Origin: Cellulosimicrobium terreum
GTDB taxonomy: Bacteria; Actinomycetota; Actinomycetes; Actinomycetales; Cellulomonadaceae
NCBI GenBank assembly: GCA_014803435.1
Contig: JACYFD010000002.1
Location: 473,026-537,025, forward strand
Direction: 5' to 3'
Length of the DNA stretch: 64,000 nucleotides
The translations under genes were made by a program, and so were the position numbers. Shown piece by piece: positions 24,864-33,284 of this stretch (the first letter of the stretch is position 1; each line of letters opens with the position of its first letter). The notes beneath the pieces are model-generated. The model made no database searches, had not been told where the DNA came from, and saw nothing but the letters and a program-made list of their open reading frames with translations.

Positions 24864-27320
24864 GTGACCGACGTCGTCCCTGCCGTCCCGGCAGCACCCG
24901 CCTCGCCCGCGCAGCCCACGGTCTCGCAGCACGTGCGCGCGCTGCACGCCCGCATGACGCTCGAGGAGAAGCTCGCCCAGCTCGTCGGCTACTGGATCGA
25001 CCAGAACGGCACGGTCGCCCCGATGCAGTCGGAGATGACCGCGGGGCAGCAGCCCTCGGGTGCGCTCGCGGAGATCACGCGGCACGGCATCGGCCACTAC
25101 ACCCGCGTGTACGGGACGCGCCCGGTGGATCCCGTCGAGCGCGCCGCGTGGCTGTGGGCCGAGCAGCGTCGTCTCGTGCGCGAGACGCGCCTGGGGATCC
25201 CCGCGATCGTCCACGAGGAGGCGCTCACCGGCCTCGCCGCGTGGCAGGCCGCGACGTACCCGACGCCGCTCGCGTGGGGTGCGTCGTTCGACCCCGCGCT
25301 CGTCGAGGAGATGGCGCGGCAGGTGGGGGAGTCCATGCGTGCGCTCGGCGCGCACCAGGCGCTCGCCCCCGTGCTCGACGTCGTGCGCGACCCCCGGTGG
25401 GGACGCGTCGACGAGTGCATCGGCGAGGACCCGTACCTCGTGGGCGCGGTCGGCACCGCGTACGTGCGGGGCCTGCAGGGCGCGGGCGTGCACGCGACGC
25501 TCAAGCACTTCGCCGGCTACTCGGCGTCGCGCGGCGGGCGCAACCACGCGCCGGTGAGCGTCGGGCCGCGCGAGCTGGCGGACGTCTTCCTGCCACCCTT
25601 CGAGATGGCCGTGCGCGACGGCGGCGCCCGGTCGGTCATGAACTCCTACGCGGAGGTGGACGGCGTCCCCGTCGCGGCGAACCCCGAGCTGCTGACCGAC
25701 GTCCTGCGCGGGCGCTGGGGGTTCGACGGCGTCGTCGTCGCCGACTACTTCGCCGTCGCGTTCCTCGAGGTCATGCACCGCGTCGCGGCGGACCGCGGCG
25801 AGGCCGCGGCGCTCGCGCTCGAGGCGGGGATCGACGTCGAGCTGCCGTCGGGCGACGCGTACCTGGAGCCGCTCGCCGCCAGGGTGCGTGCGGGGCTCCT
25901 CGACGAGGCGCTCGTGGACCGGGCCGTGCTGCGCGTGCTCGCCCAGAAGGAGGAGCTCGGTCTGCTCGACCCCGACGCGTTCGCGGACGGCCCGCCGTCC
26001 GCCGTCGACCTCGACCCGCCCGCGCACCGCGCCACCGCGCGCCGGCTCGCGCAGGAGTCGCTGGTCCTGCTCGCGAACGACGGCGTGCTCCCGCTCGCCG
26101 CAGACCCTGCCCGTGTCGCCGTCGTCGGGCCCAACGCGGACCGGGCCGAGGCGCTCCTGGGCTGCTACTCGTTCGTCAACCACGTGCTCGCGCACCACCC
26201 GGGGACCCCGCGCGGGATCGAGCTGCCGACGGTCGCCGAGGCGCTGCGCGCGGCGCTCCCGGGTTCGCAGGTCGTGCACGAGCCCGGCTGCGCCGTCGAC
26301 GGCGACGACACCTCGGGCTTCGCCGCCGCGGTCGACGCCGTGCGCGGCGCGGACGTCGCGGTCGTCGTCGTCGGTGACGACGCCGGCCTGTTCGGGCGCG
26401 GGACGGTCGGGGAGGGCAACGACGTCGAGTCGCTCGAGCTCCCGGGCGTGCAGCGCGCGCTCGTCACCGAGCTCGTCGCGACCGGCACGCCCGTGGTCCT
26501 CGTGCTGCTCACCGGACGCCCCTACGCGATCGGGTGGGCGCTGGACGACGTCGCCGACCTGACGGGCGGCGCCCGGCCAGCCGCCGTCGTGCAGGGCTTC
26601 TTCCCCGGGGAGGAGGGCGGGCACGCCGTCGCCGACGTGCTGACCGGAGCGGTGAACCCCTCGGGGCGGCTCCCGGTCTCGCTCCCGCGCGCCGCCGGTG
26701 CGCAGCCCTACTCCTACCTGCACCCCGTGCTCGGCGGGCCCTCCGACGTGACGTCGACCGACCCGACGCCCGTGCGCCCCTTCGGGTTCGGGCTGTCGTA
26801 CACGACGTTCGCCTACGCGGACCTGCAGGTCGACGCGTCGACGTCCACGAGCGGGGCGTTCGACGCGGCGGTGACCGTGACGAACACGGGCGCTGTCGCG
26901 GGCACCGAGGTGGTCCAGCTCTACGCGCGCGACCTGCTCGGGTCGCTCCCGCGCCCCGTCGTGCAGCTGCTCGGGTTCGCCCGGGTCGACCTCGCGCCGG
27001 GCGAGTCGCGACGCGTCCGGTTCCGCGTCCCGACGTCGCGGCTCGCGTTCTCCGACCGCCGCCTCGTGCGCGTGGTCGAGCCCGGCGACGTCGAGGTGTG
27101 GGTCGCCGCGCACGCGGGCGTCTCGCCCGCCGCGCCGATCGGCGACCTGACGGGCGGCGCGATCGTCGCGCGCGGGCCGTCCGCGCGCCGCCCCCTCCCC
27201 GGGGCCGCGACGGCGCGGGCCGTCGTGACCCTGACGGGCGCGGTGCACGAGGTGACGGCCGCAGACGGCCGTCTCGTCGAGGTCGACGTCGCGGACGTGC
27301 CTATCGGCCGGCCGCGGTGA
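24864..27320 (+). CDS. glycoside hydrolase family 3 beta-glucosidase/beta-xylosidase
   Basis: An 818-residue GH3 enzyme without signal peptide, so it should split imported oligosaccharides in the cytoplasm. Residues about 30-375 are the (alpha/beta) barrel with LAPVLDVVRDPRWGR, KHFAGYSASRGGRNHAP and the nucleophile Asp294 in VVVADYFA; about 395-640 the alpha/beta sandwich (VVVVGDDAGLFGRGTVGEGND); about 690-765 the fibronectin-III-like domain (FGFGLSYTTF). Start is GTG preceded by AAGGAGG. As the last gene of the LacI-controlled importer operon its substrate should match the transporter: cellobiose, xylobiose or similar; the sequence alone does not decide. Its last 20 bases overlap the convergent hydrolase gene. 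Confidence 0.93.
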   Translation: MTDVVPAVPAAPASPAQPTVSQHVRALHARMTLEEKLAQLVGYWIDQNGTVAPMQSEMTAGQQPSGALAEITRHGIGHYTRVYGTRPVDPVERAAWLWAEQRRLVRETRLGIPAIVHEEALTGLAAWQAATYPTPLAWGASFDPALVEEMARQVGESMRALGAHQALAPVLDVVRDPRWGRVDECIGEDPYLVGAVGTAYVRGLQGAGVHATLKHFAGYSASRGGRNHAPVSVGPRELADVFLPPFEMAVRDGGARSVMNSYAEVDGVPVAANPELLTDVLRGRWGFDGVVVADYFAVAFLEVMHRVAADRGEAAALALEAGIDVELPSGDAYLEPLAARVRAGLLDEALVDRAVLRVLAQKEELGLLDPDAFADGPPSAVDLDPPAHRATARRLAQESLVLLANDGVLPLAADPARVAVVGPNADRAEALLGCYSFVNHVLAHHPGTPRGIELPTVAEALRAALPGSQVVHEPGCAVDGDDTSGFAAAVDAVRGADVAVVVVGDDAGLFGRGTVGEGNDVESLELPGVQRALVTELVATGTPVVLVLLTGRPYAIGWALDDVADLTGGARPAAVVQGFFPGEEGGHAVADVLTGAVNPSGRLPVSLPRAAGAQPYSYLHPVLGGPSDVTSTDPTPVRPFGFGLSYTTFAYADLQVDASTSTSGAFDAAVTVTNTGAVAGTEVVQLYARDLLGSLPRPVVQLLGFARVDLAPGESRRVRFRVPTSRLAFSDRRLVRVVEPGDVEVWVAAHAGVSPAAPIGDLTGGAIVARGPSARRPLPGAATARAVVTLTGAVHEVTAADGRLVEVDVADVPIGRPR

Positions 27321-28098
27321 CGACGATCTCGGCGACCTCGGCCGGGTGGGCGAGGTGCGGGAAGTGGCCGCTGCCAGGCAGCACGGTGGTGCGGGCCCCG
27401 GGAAGCGCTGACTCCAGCCACCGCCGGTAGGGCGGCGGCGGCTCGGTGCCGGTCACGTAGTCGTACGCGACCCCGCGTCGATGCAGGTCGACCACGTCCC
27501 GGTCGCGGCGTGCCGCCAGGGCGTCGTCCTCGTCCGCCAGCAGCTCGGCCCAGTAGCCGAGGAGAAGATCGGCACGAGGCGTCGTGGCCGTGCGGACGAG
27601 CTCCTGGGCGTCGGCCGGCAGGAGCTCGACGTGCATGCCGTCGAGCTGGCGCTGCCACACCTCCAGGAAGGCGGGGCCGCGCAGGGTGGCTTCGGCCTGC
27701 CGGACGATCGCGCCGAAAGGGCCGGGCAGCAGGGGCTGGTCGATGTTCACCACTGCTCGGGCCGCATAGCGGGCGGCGTAGAGCGTGGCCAGCAGCCCTC
27801 CGATCGAGTGCCCGACGACGACCGGCGCGTCGAGGCCGACCTCGACCGTCGTGGCGTGCACGGCCGCGACGACCGCGTCGAGGTCGTAGTCCGGCCATCG
27901 GGGTGAGCCGCCGTGCCCGGGAAGGTCGACCGCGAGCACGCGTCGTCGCGGGGAGATCGTGGCGAGCTCGCGCAGGAGCGGCTGCCACTGGTGTCGGTCG
28001 AAGGTGAGGCCGTGCAGGAGGACCAGGGGCGCGAGAGCCTCGTCCGAGCCCTGGAGGTCGTAGGAGTGCAGCGGGGGGACTGTGGAACCGGTCATCAT
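27301..28098 (-). CDS. alpha/beta hydrolase
   Basis: A 265-residue alpha/beta-hydrolase fold protein: oxyanion region LLHGLTFDRHQW near residue 27, nucleophile elbow GHSIGG near 94, and a late GSGHFPHLAHP carrying the catalytic His. It has no signal peptide. Likely an esterase or related hydrolase; substrate unknown. Start ATG-ATG with GGAGCGAG upstream; a longer frame adds 49 residues of unlikely sequence. It is downstream of the GntR gene on the same strand with a 71-bp gap and overlaps the GH3 gene tail to tail. Confidence 0.85.
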   Translation of the reverse strand: MMTGSTVPPLHSYDLQGSDEALAPLVLLHGLTFDRHQWQPLLRELATISPRRRVLAVDLPGHGGSPRWPDYDLDAVVAAVHATTVEVGLDAPVVVGHSIGGLLATLYAARYAARAVVNIDQPLLPGPFGAIVRQAEATLRGPAFLEVWQRQLDGMHVELLPADAQELVRTATTPRADLLLGYWAELLADEDDALAARRDRDVVDLHRRGVAYDYVTGTEPPPPYRRWLESALPGARTTVLPGSGHFPHLAHPAEVAEIVVTAAGR

Positions 28099-28169
28099 GG
28101 CTCGCTCCAGGTCAGGTCGTCTCGTGACGTGATGTGCCGTGGGAGGGTGACGGAGCGCCGGGCGCCCGG

Positions 28170-28817
28170 TCAGTCGGCGTCGGGCAGGCTCGACCACGTG
28201 CCGGAGGCGACCGCGGCCGCACCCTCGGCGTCCCGTGCCGCGCACCGGCGGATGAGCTCGTCGTGCCGCTCGAGCGACCCCTGCGCGTCGGGGTCGGCGA
28301 AGCGCAGGCGTTCGGCGCGCCGGAGCACGGGCGTGTACTGCTCGAGCACCGCGGCGACGGCACGGTTGTCGGAGACCGCGACGGGGATGCCGTGGAGGTC
28401 GTCGTCGGCGGCGATCGCGGCCTCGACGTCACCGGCCTCGACCGCGGCCGCGAACCGGCGGGCGGCGTCGCGCATCGCGTCGAGATCGGTGTCGGTGAGG
28501 TGCGGCACCGCGTCGTGCACGGCGAGGCGGTGCATCGCCGCGACGACGTCGCGGGCCTCGCGCAGGGTGCGGAGATCGAGCGAGCTCACGACGGTCGAGC
28601 GTCCCGGATGGGCGACCACGAGGCCACCGCGCGCCAGTCGGAGGAGAGCCTCGCGCACGGGGGTGCGGCTCACCCCGAGCCAGGTGGCGAGCTCTCCGTC
28701 GCGCAGCTGCTCGCCGGGCTCGAACGTCCCGTCGATGATGGCGTCGCGCAGGCGGCCGTAGACGTCGTCGCGCAGGAGCGTGCGGTCGACGGCGGGGACG
28801 TTGGTGGGGATGGGCAC
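28170..28817 (-). CDS. GntR family (FadR/FCD subfamily) transcriptional regulator
   Basis: A 215-residue regulator with an N-terminal winged helix (LRDDVYGRLRDAIIDGTFEPGEQL, then WLGVSRTPVREALLRL, about residues 11-65) and an all-helical FCD effector domain (about 80-205, with metal-binding type His and Asp residues). GTG start giving MPIPTNV. It diverges from an alpha/beta-hydrolase gene and a strong palindrome lies between them, so it probably represses its own gene, the downstream hydrolase and the divergent operon. Ligand unknown, usually a small organic acid in this subfamily. Confidence 0.9.
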   Translation of the reverse strand: MPIPTNVPAVDRTLLRDDVYGRLRDAIIDGTFEPGEQLRDGELATWLGVSRTPVREALLRLARGGLVVAHPGRSTVVSSLDLRTLREARDVVAAMHRLAVHDAVPHLTDTDLDAMRDAARRFAAAVEAGDVEAAIAADDDLHGIPVAVSDNRAVAAVLEQYTPVLRRAERLRFADPDAQGSLERHDELIRRCAARDAEGAAAVASGTWSSLPDAD

Positions 28818-28860
28818 GCACCTATTCTGCCTCTCCGGATCTTGACGGGTCCTAACTGGT

Positions 28861-28876
28861 ATGCAATATATTGCAT
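28861..28876. promoter_or_regulatory. 16-bp perfect palindrome, operator for the GntR regulator
   Basis: ATGCAATATATTGCAT is a perfect palindrome in a strongly AT-rich island between the GntR gene and the divergent hydrolase. An overlapping TTGCA(N3)TGCAA repeat continues to 28883. TTGACG at 28842-28847 could be the plus-strand -35, so binding here would cover the promoter. Confidence 0.75.
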
Positions 28877-28935
28877 GTTGCAAGTGTTGACCAGACATGC
28901 CGGGGACACCGGCCACCACGAAGGGAAGTACCGAC

Positions 28936-29667
28936 ATGACCACCACCGCAGCGACGAAGCAGACCATCGTCCTCGTGCACGGCGCGTTCGCCGACTCCTC
29001 GAGCTGGAACGGCTCGGTCCTCGACCTCCAGGCCGCCGGGCACCGCGTCCTCGCGGTCGCCAACCCGCTGCGCGGGCTGGACCACGACGCCGCGTACCTG
29101 CGCAGCGTCCTCGCCGGCATCGACGGTCCCGTCGTGCTCGCCGGACACTCCTACGGCGGGTCGGTCATGACGGTCGCCGCCGACGGCAACCCGGACGTCA
29201 CGGCGCTCGTGTACGTCGCGAGCTTCCTGCCCGAGATCGGCGAGAGCACGGGCGAGCTCGCCGCGAAGTTCCCCGGCGCCCAGCTCGGCGCGGCCCTCGA
29301 GCCGATCTCGGCCCCCGCTCCCGACGGCGGCACGGGGGACGACCTCTACATCCGCCAGGAGGAGTTCCGCGCCGTGTTCGCCGCCGACGTCCCCGACGAG
29401 ACCGCCGCGCTCATGGCGGCGACGCAGCGGCCGATCATCGGGCAGGCGCTCGCCGACCCGCTGAGCGCGGCGGCCTGGCGATCGATCCCGTCGTGGAGCC
29501 TCGCCGCGCGGCAGGACCTCGCGATCCCGCTCGAGTCGCAGCAGTTCATGGCCGAGCGGGCCGGCGCGACGATCGTCGAGATCGACGCGTCGCACGCCGT
29601 CACCGTGTCGCAGCCCGGCGCGGTGACCGACATGATCCTCGACGCCGCCCGCAGCACGGCGAGCTGA
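28936..29667 (+). CDS. alpha/beta hydrolase (EstC/salicylate-esterase-like group)
   Basis: A 243-residue soluble alpha/beta hydrolase: VLVHGAFADSSSW near residue 11, nucleophile GHSYGG near 75, and SHAVTVSQP carrying the catalytic His near 218. This subgroup includes plant methylsalicylate esterase-like and bacterial pyrethroid-type esterases, often seen beside GntR, HxlR or other small regulators. The ATG follows AAGGGAAGT. First gene of a short plus-strand operon with a TRIC-like channel and an NTF2-like protein; the divergent GntR gene probably controls it. Confidence 0.87.
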   Translation: MTTTAATKQTIVLVHGAFADSSSWNGSVLDLQAAGHRVLAVANPLRGLDHDAAYLRSVLAGIDGPVVLAGHSYGGSVMTVAADGNPDVTALVYVASFLPEIGESTGELAAKFPGAQLGAALEPISAPAPDGGTGDDLYIRQEEFRAVFAADVPDETAALMAATQRPIIGQALADPLSAAAWRSIPSWSLAARQDLAIPLESQQFMAERAGATIVEIDASHAVTVSQPGAVTDMILDAARSTAS

Positions 29668-29669
29668 CC

Positions 29670-30365
29670 GTGTCGCCGACCGCGATGTCCACCACCTTCG
29701 GCATCCCGCTGTGGGCGGAGCTCGTCGCGGTCGGCCTCGGCGCACTGCAGGGCGGGCTCTTCGCCGGGATGGTCCGCGACCGGCGCATCGACCTTCTCGG
29801 CGTCGTGCTGATCGGCATCGGCGTGGCCCTGGGTGGGAGCCTGCTGCGCGACATCCTGCTCGGGGTCGCACCCGTCGTCGTCCGCGGCGAGTGGTACGTG
29901 CTCACGGCGGCGGCCCTCGCGCTCGTCGGGATGCTGCTGCCGCGGCTGTTCGCGCGGCTCGATCCCGTCATCCTCGTGCTTGACGCCGTGACCATCGGCC
30001 TGTTCGGCGCCATCGGCGCGTCGAAGGCGCTCGCCCTCGGTGTGCCGCCGGTCCCGGCCGTCTTCGTCGGGGCCGCCGCCGCGGTCGGCGGATCGGTCGT
30101 GCGGGACGTGACGCTCGGCCAGCCGGTCGCGCTCCTGCACGTCGGTTCGCTCTATGCGATCGCGGCGGCGGCGGGCGCGGCGGTCCTCGTCGGGCTCGCC
30201 GCCATCGGGGTCGACCCGCTCGTCGCCGCGCTCGCCGGTGTGGTCGTGACGACGGTGCTCCGCCTGCTCGCGGTCGCCCTCGGCTGGACCTTCCCCGAGC
30301 AGCGGCCGCTGAACACTCAGATCGCACGGCACACAGAGAACGCACAGAACAGGAGAGTCGCATGA
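29670..30365 (+). CDS. trimeric intracellular cation channel (TRIC/UPF0126) family protein
   Basis: A 231-residue membrane protein with two copies of the three-helix UPF0126/TRIC unit: RDRRIDLLGVVLIGIGVALGGSLLRDILLG and ASKALALGVPPVPAVFVGAAAAVGGSVVRD each end in the G-G-x-x-R-D motif. Prokaryotic TRIC proteins form K+-permeable trimers. A GTG two bases after the hydrolase stop is used; the ATG five codons later is the alternative. The C-terminal tail overlaps the next gene by ATGA. Confidence 0.85.
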   Translation: MSPTAMSTTFGIPLWAELVAVGLGALQGGLFAGMVRDRRIDLLGVVLIGIGVALGGSLLRDILLGVAPVVVRGEWYVLTAAALALVGMLLPRLFARLDPVILVLDAVTIGLFGAIGASKALALGVPPVPAVFVGAAAAVGGSVVRDVTLGQPVALLHVGSLYAIAAAAGAAVLVGLAAIGVDPLVAALAGVVVTTVLRLLAVALGWTFPEQRPLNTQIARHTENAQNRRVA

Positions 30366-30691
30366 CCGGCACGAGACTTCCCACGATCGTCCAGCGCTAC
30401 TTCGAGCTGGCCCCGACGACCGACCACGAGGCCCTCGTCGCGCTGTTCGGCGACGAAGCCGTGGTGGAGGACGAGGGTTCGACCTGCGCCGGCGTCGACG
30501 CCGTGCGCGCCTGGCGTGCCGGCAGCGTCCCCGTCGAGTACGAGATCACGGACGTCACCGAGCGTGCCGGCGGGGTCGTCGTGACCGCCACCATCACCGG
30601 CGACTTCCCCGGCAGCCCCGTTCCCGGGCTCCGGTTCGAGTTCGGGGACCTCACCGGAGGCCGCATCAACACCCTGTCCATCGGGCTCTAG
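30362..30691 (+). CDS. NTF2-like (SnoaL-type) protein
   Basis: A 109-residue alpha+beta-barrel protein of the nuclear-transport-factor-2-like superfamily: PTIVQRYFELAPTTDHEALVALFGDEAVVEDEG is the usual N-terminal helix pair leading into the barrel. Members are small isomerases, cyclases or ligand carriers; no specific activity can be read. ATG preceded by AGGAGAG and overlapping the TRIC stop. Its final codon overlaps the convergent DoxX gene by four bases. Confidence 0.8.
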   Translation: MTGTRLPTIVQRYFELAPTTDHEALVALFGDEAVVEDEGSTCAGVDAVRAWRAGSVPVEYEITDVTERAGGVVVTATITGDFPGSPVPGLRFEFGDLTGGRINTLSIGL

Positions 30692-31056
30692 TCGAGCCAG
30701 ACCGTGGCGAGCCACGTCGCGGCCACGGCGAGCACGACGAGCACGACGTTGAGCCCGATCAGCTTCCGCTCGCCGCGCGAGAGGTGCAGCGCGGCCGCGG
30801 CCACCTGGAGCACGACGAACCCGGCCGCGGCGACGAGCGCGAGCCACGGCGCGATGCCGGTGAGCGGGGGGAGCAGGAGGCCGACGGCGCCGAGGACCTC
30901 GATCGCGCCGACGGCTCGGACCGCCGGCATGGGCACGGCGTCGACCCAGCCCATCATCGGCTGGAGCTGCTCCGTGCTCTGCAGGAGCTTCTTGCCCCCT
31001 GCGTAGCCGTAGAAGACCGCGAGCAGCGCGGCGACGATCCAGTAGGCGACGGTCAT
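30688..31056 (-). CDS. DoxX family membrane protein
   Basis: A 122-residue protein with four predicted helices and the DoxX signs YGYAGGKKLL near residue 18, GAIEVLGAVGLLLPPL near 50 and ALHLSRGE near 92. DoxX-like proteins are linked to redox homeostasis. The ATG is preceded by AGAGGGATC; an upstream frame adds 15 residues. Divergent from the HxlR regulator, which is the usual arrangement for an HxlR target. Confidence 0.85.
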   Translation of the reverse strand: MTVAYWIVAALLAVFYGYAGGKKLLQSTEQLQPMMGWVDAVPMPAVRAVGAIEVLGAVGLLLPPLTGIAPWLALVAAAGFVVLQVAAAALHLSRGERKLIGLNVVLVVLAVAATWLATVWLD

Positions 31057-31130
31057 GGGTCGATCCCTCTCATGGTTACGAGTTGTGCGTAGCCGCATCA
31101 TGCGTGACCACGGCGACGCCTACACAAGGC

Positions 31131-31140
31131 ACACCGGTGT
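31131..31140. promoter_or_regulatory. 10-bp palindrome in the DoxX-HxlR divergent region
   Basis: ACACCGGTGT lies 22 bp before the HxlR start codon, between divergent genes. A plausible but weak operator candidate. Confidence 0.3.
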
Positions 31141-31162
31141 TCGTGACGCACAGAGGACGGTC

Positions 31163-31546
31163 ATGTCGCAGTACGAGGACACGTGCACGATCCGCGGCGA
31201 CCAGTGGCAGGCGATCCGCGGCGTGCTCGACCGGGTGGCGGACAAGTGGACGCTGCTCGTCGTCGTGACGCTCGACGGCGGGCTGCTGCGCTTCACCGAG
31301 CTCCAGCGCCGGATCCCCGGCATCTCCCAGCGCATGCTGTCGCTGACTCTCCGGCACCTCGAGCGCGACGGGCTCGTCTCCCGCACCGCCTATGCCGAGG
31401 TGCCGCCCCGGGTCGAGTACGAGCTGACCGAGGTCGGGAGGACGCTCATCCCGCCGGCGCTCGCGCTCGCGGACTGGGCGATCGCGAACAACCCGGGGAT
31501 CGAGGCGAACCGGGAGAGCTTCGACTCCCGCAGGAGTCGCGCGTAG
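31163..31546 (+). CDS. HxlR family winged-helix regulator
   Basis: A 127-residue HxlR/DUF24 regulator: CTIRGDQWQAIRGVLDRVADKWTLLVVVTL, then RFTELQRRIPGISQRMLSLTLRHLERDGLVSR, the recognition helix and wing, and YELTEVGRTL. An N-terminal Cys8 is at the position used for thiol or electrophile sensing in several HxlR proteins. ATG preceded by AGAGGACGG. It probably controls the divergent DoxX gene. Confidence 0.9.
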   Translation: MSQYEDTCTIRGDQWQAIRGVLDRVADKWTLLVVVTLDGGLLRFTELQRRIPGISQRMLSLTLRHLERDGLVSRTAYAEVPPRVEYELTEVGRTLIPPALALADWAIANNPGIEANRESFDSRRSRA

Positions 31547-31589
31547 GGCCTCGCCCGCCGGCCCGGTCGTCGTCGAGCCGCAGGGACTG

Positions 31590-32558
31590 TCAGCCGGTGG
31601 CCAGCGCCTCTCCCAGCGGCGTGCGGACGTGCATGACCCGGTTCCCCTCGCGTCGTGAGTCGACGAGCCGTGCTCTGCGCAGGATCGACAGGTGGTGCGA
31701 GGCGGTCGAGATCGCGAGAGCGCCGTCCGCGGCGACCTCGCTCGTGGACATCGGCTCGCGCAGTGCGAGGAGCACGCGTGCGCGACCGTCGCCGAGGAGC
31801 GCGCCGAGAGCGTCGGAGACGTCCGCGCCGGCCGTGGTCCAGGTCTCGCTGACCCCGAGCGCGGGGTAGAAGAGGGTGGGTTGCGCCGGACGTTCCGTGA
31901 GCGCTGCGCAGCCGGCGGACATCACCGACGGGACGAGGACGAGTCCGCTGCCCGCGCAGTCCAGCACCTCTTCGTGCCGCTCCATGCGGACGCGGACGGC
32001 GTCCGAGCCCCACGTGACGGCCTCGTTGAGGGTCGCGACCATCGCACCGAGGCCGTGCGTCGACACCCGTCGCGAACGGGCCGCGACGTCGGCGCGCAGC
32101 AGGCGGTCGACCTGCGTCCAGTGCGGCGCGAGCGCGGCCGCCCAGAAGTCCTCCCACGCCTCGGCGACGATCGACCTCGTCCGCGCGGGGTCCGCCGCCA
32201 TCGCCTGCAGCGCCTGCTGGTCGCGCCCGGTCGTGCGCACGACCCGCTTGCCGAGGTCGACGCGCATGGGCCCGACGTCGGCCCGCCGGAGGCGCTCGAG
32301 CTCCTCGTCCGGGGTGAGGTCCCAGTCGGGTGCCGACGTGAGGAAGTCGGGCAGGTAGCCCTCCTCGCCCACGACGAGCCGCAGGAGGTCGAAGGCCCCG
32401 ACAGGGACGCGGTGACGCGTGCTGCGCAGCCAGCCCCACTGCAGCGGATGGTGCTGGGGCCGGGCCAGCACGCGGACCGCGTGGGCGAGCTCGTGGCCCG
32501 GGGACAGCCCGAAGCGGATCGCCGACACGTCGTCGGGGGCGAGGCGGAACTCGACCAT
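31590..32558 (-). CDS. ArsR-type winged-helix regulator with DUF5937-like N-terminal region
   Basis: A 322-residue regulator: residues 1-220 match the actinobacterial DUF5937-type region (start VEFRLAPDDVSAIRFGLSPGHEL), and residues about 240-315 form a winged helix (LGDGRARVLLALREPMSTSEVAADGALAISTASHHLSILRRARLV). No metal-binding ELCV motif, so metal sensing is unlikely. It diverges from a cupin gene. A perfect hyphenated palindrome begins two bases upstream of its ATG. A GTG 12 bases earlier is possible, in which case the palindrome would overlap the coding start. Confidence 0.82.
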   Translation of the reverse strand: MVEFRLAPDDVSAIRFGLSPGHELAHAVRVLARPQHHPLQWGWLRSTRHRVPVGAFDLLRLVVGEEGYLPDFLTSAPDWDLTPDEELERLRRADVGPMRVDLGKRVVRTTGRDQQALQAMAADPARTRSIVAEAWEDFWAAALAPHWTQVDRLLRADVAARSRRVSTHGLGAMVATLNEAVTWGSDAVRVRMERHEEVLDCAGSGLVLVPSVMSAGCAALTERPAQPTLFYPALGVSETWTTAGADVSDALGALLGDGRARVLLALREPMSTSEVAADGALAISTASHHLSILRRARLVDSRREGNRVMHVRTPLGEALATG

Positions 32559-32559
32559 C

Positions 32560-32577
32560 TTTCGACTCACGTCGAAA
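32560..32577. promoter_or_regulatory. operator-like inverted repeat abutting the ArsR-type start codon
   Basis: TTTCGAC, TCAC, GTCGAAA: perfect 7-bp arms. It sits directly upstream of the regulator start and 60 bp before the cupin start, so one dimer could block both directions. Confidence 0.65.
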
Positions 32578-32637
32578 CTGTAGTCGCCGGGCGTCGGGTG
32601 GGACAGGGTGGTCCCACACCGACCGGAGGAGGTCACC

Positions 32638-32973
32638 ATGGCAGCCGTCGTCCTCGCCGAGGACATCCGCATCGCCGGGTCCCGCACCTTGCGCTTCGAA
32701 GGTGCGGACCACGGGTCCGGCATCTCGTTCTTCCTCGTCACCAACGACCCGGGACAGGGTCCGGGCCTGCACCGGCACCCGTACTCCGAGACGTGGACCG
32801 TGCTCGAGGGCGAGGCGACGATCGTGATCGGCGACGAGCAGGTCGTCGCCCGCGGGGGTGGCACCGCCGTCGTCGCCCCGCACGTCTGGCACGGCTTCAC
32901 TAACACCGGCACCACCACGCTGCGCATGATGTGCGTCCACGCGTCCCCCACGATGATCCAGGAGAACCGCTGA
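32638..32973 (+). CDS. cupin domain protein
   Basis: A 111-residue single-cupin protein. Motif 1 GPGLHRHPYSETWTVLEGE (two His and Glu as metal ligands, about residues 41-59) and motif 2 APHVWHGFTNTG (about 79-90) are clear. Likely a small metal-dependent oxygenase, isomerase or sugar-binding protein; specificity unknown. ATG preceded by GGAGGAGG. Coupled to the DUF4287 gene by TGATG and divergent from the ArsR-type regulator. Confidence 0.87.
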   Translation: MAAVVLAEDIRIAGSRTLRFEGADHGSGISFFLVTNDPGQGPGLHRHPYSETWTVLEGEATIVIGDEQVVARGGGTAVVAPHVWHGFTNTGTTTLRMMCVHASPTMIQENR

Positions 32974-33266
32974 TGTCCTTCCAGGCCTACCTCGACGCCG
33001 TCGAGACCAAGACCGGCATGACCCCGCGCGAGCTCGTCGAGCGCGCGCACGAGCGGGGCTTCGGCCCCGGCACCAAGGCGACTCCCGTCGTCGAGTGGCT
33101 CGCCGCCGACTACGGGCTCGGCCGTGGTCACGCGATGGCGATGGTCCACGTCATCACCAAGGGCGACCGCATCAGCACGAAGCACGTGGGGACGGACGGT
33201 ACGCACCGGGACGAGAGCGACCGGCTGTGGCTCGACGGCAAGGCGTCGCGGCCCGAGGACTGGTGA
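32973..33266 (+). CDS. DUF4287 domain protein
   Basis: A 97-residue protein with the DUF4287 pattern FQAYLDAVETKTGMTPRELV and a glycine/lysine-rich central loop, VEWLAADYGLGRGHAMAMVHVI. Function unknown; proteins of this family often sit beside small stress or detoxification genes. Preceded by GGAG and overlapping the cupin stop by one base. Confidence 0.8.
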   Translation: MSFQAYLDAVETKTGMTPRELVERAHERGFGPGTKATPVVEWLAADYGLGRGHAMAMVHVITKGDRISTKHVGTDGTHRDESDRLWLDGKASRPEDW

Positions 33267-33284
33267 GCCGTCTTCCGGCAGGGG

